A stretch of 64,000 bases of DNA from contig NZ_JAKKFH010000003.1 in NCBI RefSeq assembly GCF_022230925.1, forward strand, positions 17,806 to 81,805, written 5' to 3'. How positions within the stretch are numbered: position 1 is the stretch's first letter; every line of letters begins with the position of its first letter. This DNA is from Micromonospora alfalfae (lineage in GTDB: Bacteria; Actinomycetota; Actinomycetes; Mycobacteriales; Micromonosporaceae). Of this stretch, positions 47,901 through 54,786 are shown one piece after another. The position numbers and the translations under genes were made by a program. The notes beneath the pieces were generated by a model. That model searched no databases and was not told the origin of the DNA. It saw only the letters and a program-made list of their open reading frames with translations.

Positions 47901-48483
47901 CGTCGGCGGTCACCAGCACGTGCACCTTGCCGCGCGGGTTGGCGTCGAAGTTGTACCACTCCTCGCTGCGGGTCCACCGGTCCGGCAGGCTGGCCGTCGA
48001 CGGGTGCTTCTTGTCGGCGACGATGGCGGTGCCCTGGAGCACGCCGGGGGAGTGCTCGGGCATGTGGGCGCCGGCGTTGATGGTCTGGTCCCACCACGGG
48101 TACTCGGACTCGATGCCCATGTCGAGGGCGTTGTGGATGGCTACGATGCCCTTGCCGCTGGCGAGGTAGCCCTCCACCGCCTGGCGCTGCGCCGCCGAGG
48201 TCCAGACCATGCCGGAGGTCTGGAGCATGACGATCACGTCGAAGGTCGCCAGGTTGGCGGCGGTGAAGACGCTCGAGTCCTCGGTCGCCACCATCTCGAA
48301 GTTGTTCGCGGAGGCCTGCTGCTGGAGCATGCTGATCCCAGCCGGGATCGAGTCGTGCCGGTAGCCGGTGGTCTTGCTGAACACCAGGGCCCGGAAGGCC
48401 GGGGCCGCCGAAGCGGGTGGAGCGAGTCCGAGCGCCAGCAACAGGCCGGCGATCACTGAGATGAGCAATGTGTTGCGACGCAT
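44935..48483 (-). CDS. Secreted ThuA - PQQ-type sugar dehydrogenase - PKD - CBM6 - CBM13 multidomain protein
   Basis: A 1182-residue protein from the ATG with AGGAG five bases upstream. After a signal peptide (1-27, ending PPASAA) come a ThuA-like domain (about 29-245, FRALVFSKTTGYRHDSIPAGI), a glucose/sorbosone dehydrogenase propeller (255-620, with PEPGHTGGYIKFGPDGNLYIGTGD and GFRNPFRFSIDP), a PKD domain (about 655-740, WTFGDGTTSTAANP), a CBM6-like module (about 890-1020) and a ricin-type CBM13 (1045-1182). It probably binds polysaccharide and oxidises sugar ends outside the cell with PQQ. Such ThuA-GSDH fusions are known in actinomycetes, but their substrate is not. It is divergent from an ABC importer with a sugar epimerase. 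Confidence 0.82.
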   Translation of the reverse strand: MRRNTLLISVIAGLLLALGLAPPASAAPAFRALVFSKTTGYRHDSIPAGISMLQQQASANNFEMVATEDSSVFTAANLATFDVIVMLQTSGMVWTSAAQRQAVEGYLASGKGIVAIHNALDMGIESEYPWWDQTINAGAHMPEHSPGVLQGTAIVADKKHPSTASLPDRWTRSEEWYNFDANPRGKVHVLVTADERTYNPGSRAMGNDHPISWCRDTGGGRVWATAMGHAIASYSEANFQNHVLGGIKWAAGNAAGDCGGTVWGNFEKRTLDDNTVDPMAMGVAPDGRVFYVQRGGQVKIFKPSTNSTVTAGTLSVYTGGEDGLTGMALDPNFATNGYIYLYHSPASSSTDVNRVSRYTVSGDTLNTSSGVTIIDIPAYRDRTFPEPGHTGGYIKFGPDGNLYIGTGDDTPPNLDPNWQGYAPLDWRSGKSNLDAARSAGNTNDLRGKLLRIRPGASGSYTIPSGNLYPQGTAQTKPEIYAMGFRNPFRFSIDPANGWVYLADYGPDRNPPTTNRGPEGLVELNVIKTPGNYGWPFCHGNNQPYAPYNPDTGVVGAKFNCSAPVNNSPNNTGLTSLKPVVMPNIWYGYPASTTFPELGSGGSAPMGGPVYRYDASNPSATKFPPYYDGVHFFYEWARNYIKEVHFDSSSAVTRTNPFLSGTGFNKPMDMEFGKDGSLYLLEWGTNFGGGNSDSGLYRIDYIQGGRSPIVKATGTPTSGSAPLTVQFSSAGTSDPDGNTLSYLWTFGDGTTSTAANPSKVYTSNGNYTAQLKVTDSTGKTGFANVPITVGNSAPVVTITTPGNGGMLTFGDKVSYQITVTDPDGGTVDCSKVFLNPALGHDDHAHETTEYPGCSGTISTDLLGGHPDGANLFYVLNARYTDNGGSGGGSPLTGTAQAILQPKHKQSEYFSSQSGIRVIDQAAAESTKRIGDISSNDWIAFSPMNLSGISTVSYRVSSPSGGGSIELRSGSPTGTLLATTTVPSTGGWDNYQSTTPVSVAASSGAQTLYMVFKNANNSFDLDSHTFGGNGVGTPGTGTGTGLAGKTYTVTAQHSNKLMDVSGVSTADGAQITQWASTGGNNQRWQAVDAGNGALYLKAVHSGKCVEVVGSSTTAGAFLQQATCNNGNQQKFTATATGTSGVYTVKSVLSGLCLDVNGASTADGARVLQWTCSNAANQQWRFTAL

Positions 48484-49006
48484 GCCGTCTCCTAGGTTGG
48501 GCGGGCGTAGGGATTGCGACCACGGGGCCCTACCACGCGTCAGGTTGACCCTGGACACGTGCGGGGACACGGGCGCGCTGGTCTGTCCTCATGCCGTTCG
48601 CCGCAACGGCAGTCAGACCTGCGAGACGTCACACAGCGTGATGGTGGCTGTGGTTCTCGTCCCGTGGTCCACGAGGTCAGGATGAGCCAGAGATCGATGG
48701 CTGTCAATCAACAAAGTAACGTCCGACGTCCTGCCCGGTGAACGACGTCCGTGCTCGGCTCCCTTGCTGCGGCGCCGCCTGTCGATCCCGGCCCGACCTG
48801 GCAGTCGGACTTGATCGAGGATTGCGGACCCGCATCCAAACATCTATCTTCATACGTGTGATGTTTCGTCGGTGTCAAGGGAATGTTTGCACCGCAAGAA
48901 CGTAAGTCGTGGTTGTTGCCACGAAAGCTTGATGTTCAGCGCCTTGAAGCCGCCGTAGTGTGGCATCCAAATATATCTATCATTACTGTCTGTGAGGGCC
49001 TTCGGG
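48484..49006. promoter_or_regulatory. 523-bp divergent control region between ThuA protein and RbsA-type importer
   Basis: I see no gene here. A TTGACA on the minus strand (48701-48706) may serve the ThuA gene. On the importer side the DNA is AT-rich, with two imperfect direct copies starting GCATCCAAA at 48832 and 48963, 131 bp apart. Two partial matches to the GntR-type palindrome occur: GACGTCACAC at 48624-48633 and ACGTGTGATGT at 48854-48864. No strong dyad was found. Confidence 0.35.
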
Positions 49007-50518
49007 ATGTCAGATCCGCCGCCGACGCCGCTTCTCACCCTTCGGGGCATCGGCAAGTCCTTCCTCGGAGTCCGCGTTCTCGATGGTGTCGACCTCGATG
49101 TCGCGCCGGGCGAGGTGCACGCCGTCGTCGGTGAGAACGGTGCCGGGAAGTCGACCCTCATGAAGATCGTCTCGGGCGGGCACGCCCCGGACGGCGGCAC
49201 TGTCGAGTTCGCCGGTGCGACGCGTACGTTCCGTGGTCCACGCGACGCGCAGCGGGCCGGCATCGGCATCATCCACCAGGAGTTCAACCTTCTCCCGGAG
49301 CGCACCGTCGCGGAGAACGTCTACCTGGGGCACGAGCCGGTCCGACGCGGGCTCGTCGATCGTCGCGGAATGCTCGACCGCACCACGCGGCTGCTGGCCT
49401 CGATCGGTGAGACCACGTTGCCGGCCGACGCCCGGGTGGGGCAGTTGGGCGTCGCACAGCAGCAGGTCGTCGAGATCGCCAAGGCCCTCGCCCTGGACGC
49501 GCGGCTGCTCATCATGGACGAACCGACCGCCGCGCTCGCCGACCACGAGGTCGAGTTGCTCTACGGGCTGGTGCGCCGACTCCAGGAGCGGGGCATCGGT
49601 TTGCTGTACGTCTCGCACCGGCTCGCCGAGGTCTTCGACCTGTCCGGTCGGATCACAGTGCTCAAGGACGGCCGCCGGGTCACCACTGTGGACACCGCGA
49701 GCACCACCGCAGACGAGTTGGTGCGGCACATGGTCGGCCGGGAACTGTCCAGCTACTACCCGGACCGGGCCGCTCCCGAGGACCGGGGCCCGGTGCGGCT
49801 CAACCTCCGCGACGCTGGCAACCGGAAGCTGCGCGACGTCAACCTCCAGTTGCGCGCCGGTGAGGTGCTCGGCATCGGCGGCCTCCAGGGCTCCGGACGC
49901 TCGGCGCTGGCCCGCGCGATCTTCGGGGTGTCGCCGTTCACGACCGGCGACGTCACGCTCGACGACCGGCCGGTCCGACTGCGCTCACCCCGCACCGCCA
50001 TGCGGGCCGGCATCGCCTACGTCACCGAGGACCGCAAGGGCGAGGGGATCGTCCCCCGGCAGTCGGTACTGGACAACGCGCTGCTCGCCAGCCGGGCCGT
50101 CTTCGCCGCCCGGTCCGGCAGGGCCGCGAGGACCGCCCGCGTACGCGAGTTGCTGGCCGCCGTGGAGATCCGCGGCGCCGGCGACGACCAGGAGATCCGC
50201 TTTCTGTCCGGCGGCAACCAGCAGAAGGTCGTGCTGGCCCGATGGCTCGCGCTCAACCCGCGGATCCTGCTCTTCGACGAGCCGACCCGGGGCATCGACG
50301 TGGGCGCGAAGTCAGCCATTCACGACCTCGTCCGCCGCCTCGCTCGTGACGGCGCGGCCGTGCTGATGATCTCGTCCGATCTACCGGAGCTGCTGGGGAT
50401 GAGTGACCGGATCGTCGTCATGCGGGACGGCCACGTCGCGGGCGAGCTGCCCGCCGGCGCGACCGAGGAGGAGGTCGTCGCGTTGGCGGTCGGCACCGTA
50501 CGGGAGAAGGCCCAGTGA
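49007..50518 (+). CDS. Sugar ABC transporter ATPase with two ATP-binding domains, RbsA-type
   Basis: A 503-residue CUT2 ATPase. The ATG at 49007 (MSDPPPTPLLTL) has GAGGG eight bases upstream and is preferred to the GTG at 48992. Domain 1 has Walker A GENGAGKST, signature VAQQQVVEIAKAL and Walker B LLIMDEPTAAL. Domain 2 has the degenerate Walker A LQGSGRSALAR, signature LSGGNQQKVVLARWL and LLFDEPTRGIDVGAKSAIH. The pattern is that of ribose/xylose/galactose importers. It is first in an operon with two permeases, a binding protein and an epimerase. Three 59-bp repeats begin at its last codons. Confidence 0.92.
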   Translation: MSDPPPTPLLTLRGIGKSFLGVRVLDGVDLDVAPGEVHAVVGENGAGKSTLMKIVSGGHAPDGGTVEFAGATRTFRGPRDAQRAGIGIIHQEFNLLPERTVAENVYLGHEPVRRGLVDRRGMLDRTTRLLASIGETTLPADARVGQLGVAQQQVVEIAKALALDARLLIMDEPTAALADHEVELLYGLVRRLQERGIGLLYVSHRLAEVFDLSGRITVLKDGRRVTTVDTASTTADELVRHMVGRELSSYYPDRAAPEDRGPVRLNLRDAGNRKLRDVNLQLRAGEVLGIGGLQGSGRSALARAIFGVSPFTTGDVTLDDRPVRLRSPRTAMRAGIAYVTEDRKGEGIVPRQSVLDNALLASRAVFAARSGRAARTARVRELLAAVEIRGAGDDQEIRFLSGGNQQKVVLARWLALNPRILLFDEPTRGIDVGAKSAIHDLVRRLARDGAAVLMISSDLPELLGMSDRIVVMRDGHVAGELPAGATEEEVVALAVGTVREKAQ

Positions 50519-50699
50519 GCGCGAGGAGTGAGCCGGGTTTGCGAGCCCCGCAGTCGCGAAGCGAGGTGGCCCAGTGAGCGCGAGGAGTGAGTCGGGTTTG
50601 CGAGCCCCGCAGTCGCGAACCGAGGTGGCCCAGTGAGCGCGAGGAGTGAGTCGGGTTTGCGAGCCCCGCAGTCGCGAAGCGAGGTGGCCCAGTGAGCGC
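50511..50699 (+). repeat. Three 59-bp tandem repeats carrying stop, ribosome site and GTG
   Basis: Units start at 50511, 50570 and 50629; a 12-base partial copy starts at 50688. Copies differ at one or two positions (AGCC/AGTC, GAAGC/GAACC). Each begins CCCAGTGAGCGC and ends CGAGGTGGC, so every junction recreates a GAGGTG ribosome site, a GTG and a TGA. TTTGCGA and TCGCGAA within a unit can form a hairpin over GCCCCGCAG. The first copy contains the ATPase stop and the last supplies the permease start. Confidence 0.9.
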
Positions 50700-51663
50700 T
50701 CTGTCGCTGTTGCCGGCCCGGCGTTCGGTACCGGGCGTGTTCGTGGCCCTGACCCTGACCCTGGCGATCGGCTGGCTGGTCGTCCTGCTCGACGGTGGTC
50801 AGCTCTTCAACCAGTCGACGACTGTGAGCCTGCTGCACGTCGCCGCCGGCCTCGGGTTGGTCGCGGTGGGGCAGACCCTGGTCATCCTGGGGGGCTCGCT
50901 CGACCTATCGGTGGCGTACGTGATCAGCCTCAGCACCCTCGTCGCGGCCGAGACGATGAACGGCAGCGACGGCGCGGTGCTGCCGGCGATCGGCCTGGTG
51001 CTCGTCGTCAGCGCCGGTGTCGGGCTGCTCAACGGGCTCCTCGTGACCAGGTTCCGGGTCAACGCGTTCATCGCGACCCTCGGCGTCGGGCTGCTGCTCA
51101 AGGGCTACCTCGACAACGGCTACGACGGCCCGGCCGGCACCACGGCACCCTCGCTGGTGCAGGCGCTCGGTTACCAGCGCGTCGGGCCGGTGCCGGTGTC
51201 GTTCCTGCTGCTGATAGCTGTCACCGCGGCGGCCTGGTTCGCGCTCTCGCGGACCCGCTTCGGTCACCACCTGGTCGCCGTCGGCGGGGATCCGGAGGTG
51301 GCCCGGCTCTCCGGCGTCCGCAACGACCGGGTCCTCGTCACCGCCCACGTGCTGTGCTCGATGTGCGCGGGGCTCGCCGGCATCTACCTCGCCAGTCGGC
51401 TCGGCTCGGGCGCCCCGCGCGTCGGCACCGAGGGCCTCTACGACCTGGAGTCGATCGCCGCTGTGGTGATCGGCGGTACCGCCCTCGCCGGTGGGCGTGG
51501 CGGTGTCATCGGCACTGTCGGTGGCGTGGTGCTGCTGGCCAGCATCGACGCCATCTTCAACCAGCTTGAGGTCGACGCCTTCTTCAAGCAGGTGATCCGG
51601 GGCGTCATCATCATCGCCGCGGTCGCCGTCTACGCCCGCCGGGCCATGCGAAAGGCGGCCTAG
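50692..51663 (+). CDS. Sugar ABC transporter permease, RbsC-type
   Basis: A 323-residue permease starting at the GTG created by the last tandem-repeat junction (MSALSLLPARR), with GAGGTG as ribosome site. About eight to ten helices are present. Conserved CUT2 segments are GQTLVILGGSLDLSVAYVISL, VNAFIATLGVGLLLKGYL, GGDPEVARLSGVRNDRVLVTAHV and IGGTALAGGRGGVIGTVGG. It forms a heteromeric channel with the next permease. Whether the repeats raise or lower its synthesis is open. Confidence 0.9.
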   Translation: MSALSLLPARRSVPGVFVALTLTLAIGWLVVLLDGGQLFNQSTTVSLLHVAAGLGLVAVGQTLVILGGSLDLSVAYVISLSTLVAAETMNGSDGAVLPAIGLVLVVSAGVGLLNGLLVTRFRVNAFIATLGVGLLLKGYLDNGYDGPAGTTAPSLVQALGYQRVGPVPVSFLLLIAVTAAAWFALSRTRFGHHLVAVGGDPEVARLSGVRNDRVLVTAHVLCSMCAGLAGIYLASRLGSGAPRVGTEGLYDLESIAAVVIGGTALAGGRGGVIGTVGGVVLLASIDAIFNQLEVDAFFKQVIRGVIIIAAVAVYARRAMRKAA

Positions 51664-51665
51664 CC

Positions 51666-52649
51666 ATGCAGACCGTCCAGCCCCGTTCCCTGCCGCTGCG
51701 TCTGCCGCGGATGCGTCCCGGTGGTGTCCTGCCGATCCTCGCGATCCTCGCGGTGCTGTTGGTGCTCGTCGGCATCCGGCAGCCCGACTTCCTGGCCCCG
51801 CAGTCGCTGATGTCCTTCCTCGGTCGTTCGGCGCCGATCATCCTGCTCGCCGCCGGCCAGTACTTCGTGATCGTGTCCGGCGAGTTCGACCTCTCGGTCG
51901 GTTCCCTGGTCACCGCTCAGGTGGTGGTCGCCGCCCGGCTGATCGACAGCGACCCGTCGCGTACCTGGCCGGTGGTGCTGCTCCTGCTCGCCTTCGGGGC
52001 ACTGGTCGGGTTGGTCAACGGTCTGATCACGACACGGCTGCGGGTGCCGTCGTTCATCACCACCCTCGGCATGTTCCTGATCCTCGTCGGCGCTGTCTAC
52101 CTGTGGTCCGATGGCGCACCGAAGGGCGGGCTCTCCGAGGAGTTCCGACGGTTCGGCCGGCGGGCCTTCGAGGACGTGCCTTTGCTGGGCCGTGTGCCGT
52201 ACGCGCTGCTGGTCCTGGTGGTCCTGGCGGTGGCGGCCGTGCTGCTGATGCGTTCCGACTTCGGCCGGACGCTGGTCGCCGTCGGCGACAACCCGCGCAC
52301 CGCCGAGCTCAGCGGTGTACGCGTGTGGCGTACCCGGACCTTCGCCTTCATCCTCAGCGGGCTCGCGGCGGCGGTGGCGGCGATTCTGCTGGGCGGCTAC
52401 AGCGGCGTGTCGTTCCAGGCCGGCGCGGGCCTGGAGTTCGGCGCGATCACCGCTGTCGTCCTCGGTGGGGTGGCCCTCGGCGGGGGTCGCGGCGCTGTCG
52501 TCGGGGCGATGCTCGGCGCGCTGACCCTCGAACTGCTGTTCGCCCTCATGAATTTCTACGGCGTCTCCGGCGCCCTCAGATCGACCGTCCAGGGCGGGAT
52601 CATCCTGCTCGCGGTGGCGGTCTCGGCAACGCGTTCTTCTTCGAGATAA
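51666..52649 (+). CDS. Sugar ABC transporter permease, RbsC-type (second)
   Basis: A 327-residue paralogue of the preceding permease, starting two bp after its stop. Conserved segments are GQYFVIVSGEFDLSVGSLVTAQ, VPSFITTLGMFLILVGAVYLW, GDNPRTAELSGVRVWRTRTFAFILSG and LGGVALGGGRGAVVGAMLGAL. Two different permeases in one CUT2 system are common in actinomycetes. It is followed by the binding-protein gene after 13 bp. Confidence 0.9.
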   Translation: MQTVQPRSLPLRLPRMRPGGVLPILAILAVLLVLVGIRQPDFLAPQSLMSFLGRSAPIILLAAGQYFVIVSGEFDLSVGSLVTAQVVVAARLIDSDPSRTWPVVLLLLAFGALVGLVNGLITTRLRVPSFITTLGMFLILVGAVYLWSDGAPKGGLSEEFRRFGRRAFEDVPLLGRVPYALLVLVVLAVAAVLLMRSDFGRTLVAVGDNPRTAELSGVRVWRTRTFAFILSGLAAAVAAILLGGYSGVSFQAGAGLEFGAITAVVLGGVALGGGRGAVVGAMLGALTLELLFALMNFYGVSGALRSTVQGGIILLAVAVSATRSSSR

Positions 52650-52662
52650 AGGGGAAACCATA

Positions 52663-53847
52663 GTGCGACGTTCCATGGCGGCGATTGCCGCTGTCACAGT
52701 GCTGTCCCTCGCCGCCTGTGCCACCGACGAGCCGGCCGCCGGCCCGTCGGGAAGTGCATCCGCCGCCACTGGCTCCGGCACCGGGGACCAGTCGAAGTTC
52801 TTCGTGCAGGCCGACTACGACGCCGAGTTGGCGCTGCTGGACGCGGCACCGACGGGCCCTGCCGACAAGCCGTGGGAGCAGGTGCTCAACCCCACGATGG
52901 TCGACACCGCCAAGTTCAAGAAGGCCGGTCCCCACAAGATCTGCTTCTCGAACGCGGCGCTGAACAACCCCTGGCGGCAGGTCGGCTTCAAGACCATGCA
53001 GGCAGAGGTCGAGGCGCAGAAGAGCCGGATCAAGGAGTTCGTGCACGTCGACGCCGAGGGCAAGGACCAGAAGCAGATCGCGGACATCAACGATCTGCTC
53101 GGTAAGGGCTGCGACGCGCTCATCGTCTCGCCGAACACCACCGCCACCCTCACCCCGGCCGTCGAGGCAGCCTGCAAGGCCGGGCTGCCGGTCGTCGTCT
53201 TCGACCGTGGGGTCGACACGAAGTGCCCGGTGACGTTCATCAACCCCATCGGCGGTTACGGGTTCGGCCACGTCGGGGCCGAGTTCGTCAGTCAGAAGAT
53301 GAAGCCCGGCGGCAAGGTCCTCGCCCTGCGGATCCTGCCCGGCGTCGACGTCCTGGAGACCCGCTGGTCGGCGGCGAAGGTGGCGTTCGACAAGGCGAAG
53401 GTCGACGTCGTCGGTGTCGAGTTCACCGATGGTGACCCGGCCAAGACCAAGAAGATCGTCGACGACTACATCCAGCGGTACGGCACCATCGACGGGGTCT
53501 GGATGGACGCCGGAGCGGTGGCCGTCGCCGCGGTCGAGGCGTTCCAGGACGCGGGCAAGCCGGTTCCTCCGATGAACGGCGAGGACCAGCTCGACTTCCT
53601 GAAGATCTGGAAGGACAAGAAGCTCACGGCGATCGCGCCGACCTACCCGACCTACCAGTGGCGTACGCCGATCATCGCGGCGCTGCGGATCCTCGACGGT
53701 CAGCAGGTTTCCAACCCGTGGAAGCTGCCGCAGCCGACCGTCACCCAGGACAACCTCGACCAGTACCTCGACGCGGGCATGCCGCCGCTGCACTACGCAA
53801 TGTGCGGCTGCACCGACCTGCCCGGTTACCCGCAGCGCTGGAAGTAG
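52663..53847 (+). CDS. Sugar ABC transporter substrate-binding lipoprotein, periplasmic-binding type I
   Basis: A 394-residue protein from a GTG with AAAGGGG eight bases upstream. The lipobox is SLAAC (cysteine near residue 19). The sugar-binding fold of the RbsB type is visible: ICFSNAALNNPWRQVGFKTMQAEV, DINDLLGKGCDALIVSPNTTATLTPAVEAACKAGLPVVVFDRGV and WMDAGAVAVAAVEAFQDAG. It is somewhat longer than RbsB because of an N-terminal spacer. The ligand is unknown. Confidence 0.88.
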   Translation: MRRSMAAIAAVTVLSLAACATDEPAAGPSGSASAATGSGTGDQSKFFVQADYDAELALLDAAPTGPADKPWEQVLNPTMVDTAKFKKAGPHKICFSNAALNNPWRQVGFKTMQAEVEAQKSRIKEFVHVDAEGKDQKQIADINDLLGKGCDALIVSPNTTATLTPAVEAACKAGLPVVVFDRGVDTKCPVTFINPIGGYGFGHVGAEFVSQKMKPGGKVLALRILPGVDVLETRWSAAKVAFDKAKVDVVGVEFTDGDPAKTKKIVDDYIQRYGTIDGVWMDAGAVAVAAVEAFQDAGKPVPPMNGEDQLDFLKIWKDKKLTAIAPTYPTYQWRTPIIAALRILDGQQVSNPWKLPQPTVTQDNLDQYLDAGMPPLHYAMCGCTDLPGYPQRWK

Positions 53848-53854
53848 GAGTCCG

Positions 53855-54706
53855 ATGTACGCCATCGGCGTCAACCCCTGGGTCTGGGCCTCGCCGGTCG
53901 ACGACGAGGCCCTGGCCGAGCTGATTCCGCGGATCGCCGCGTTCGGCTTCGACGCGGTCGAGTTGCCGATCGAGCAGCCCGGCGACTGGGACCCGATCCG
54001 TACCCGGGACCTGTTGGCGGCGCACGGCCTCGTCGCCGCCGGTGTCTGCGCGGTCACCCCGCCGGGGCGGGAACTGGTCGACGCCGCACCGGCGGTCGTC
54101 GAGTCGACGGTGGCGTACCTCAAGGGCTGCGTGGCGAGCGCGGCGGCCGTCGGCGCTGGTTGCGTCGGCGGCCCCGCGTACGCCTCGGTCGGCCGCACCT
54201 GGCGGATGTCGGCGGCGGCCCGCGCGGCCTGCTACGCGGATTTCCGGCGGGCCCTGGCGCCGGTAGCCGAGCAGGCCGGCGAGGTGGGCGTGAGCATCGG
54301 TGTCGAGGCGTTGAACCGCTACGAGACGAGCGTCGTCAACACCATCGAGCAGACGATCGAGTTGATCGACGGGCTACCGCCGAACGTCGGCATCATGATC
54401 GATACGTACCACATGAACATCGAGGAGGCGGACCCCTACGCGGCCCTCGCGGTCGCCGGCCCGCACATCAAACACGTCCAGGTCAGCGGCACCAACCGGG
54501 GCGCTCCCGGCGCTGACCACTTCGACTGGCCCCGCTTCTTCGCCGTCCTGCGGGACACCGGCTACCAGGGCGCGATCTGCATCGAGTCGTTCACGGCGGA
54601 GAACGATGCCATCGCCACCGCCGCGGCGATCTGGCGTCCATTGGCCCCCTCGCAGGACCGTCTCGCCACGGACGGCCTGCGTTATCTCCGGGAGATCCTC
54701 GGATGA
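53855..54706 (+). CDS. Sugar-phosphate isomerase/epimerase family TIM barrel
   Basis: A 283-residue protein of the AP-endonuclease-2-like barrel family. Metal ligands of the ketose 3-epimerase type can be placed at VEALNRYET (Glu), MIDTYHMNIEE (Asp and nearby His), HIKHVQVSGTNRG (His) and CIESF (Glu). Characterised relatives are D-tagatose/D-psicose 3-epimerases and L-ribulose 3-epimerases, acting in the cytosol. It sits eight bp after the binding protein and probably processes the imported sugar. ThuA-domain proteins are often encoded near such epimerases. Confidence 0.82.
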   Translation: MYAIGVNPWVWASPVDDEALAELIPRIAAFGFDAVELPIEQPGDWDPIRTRDLLAAHGLVAAGVCAVTPPGRELVDAAPAVVESTVAYLKGCVASAAAVGAGCVGGPAYASVGRTWRMSAAARAACYADFRRALAPVAEQAGEVGVSIGVEALNRYETSVVNTIEQTIELIDGLPPNVGIMIDTYHMNIEEADPYAALAVAGPHIKHVQVSGTNRGAPGADHFDWPRFFAVLRDTGYQGAICIESFTAENDAIATAAAIWRPLAPSQDRLATDGLRYLREILG

Positions 54707-54786
54707 CCGCCTCGACCGGCCACCCCCGCGCCGGTCGAGGCCGTTCCACCACCCCCACCCCGTTCTCACGTCAGGAGCACCGTCCC

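Noticed and set aside
45190..48459. A 1089-codon open frame antisense to the ThuA fusion gene
   Set aside because: Long antisense frames are expected in GC-rich coding DNA. Its product is Val/Gly/Arg-rich without domains, while the opposite strand encodes clear protein families.
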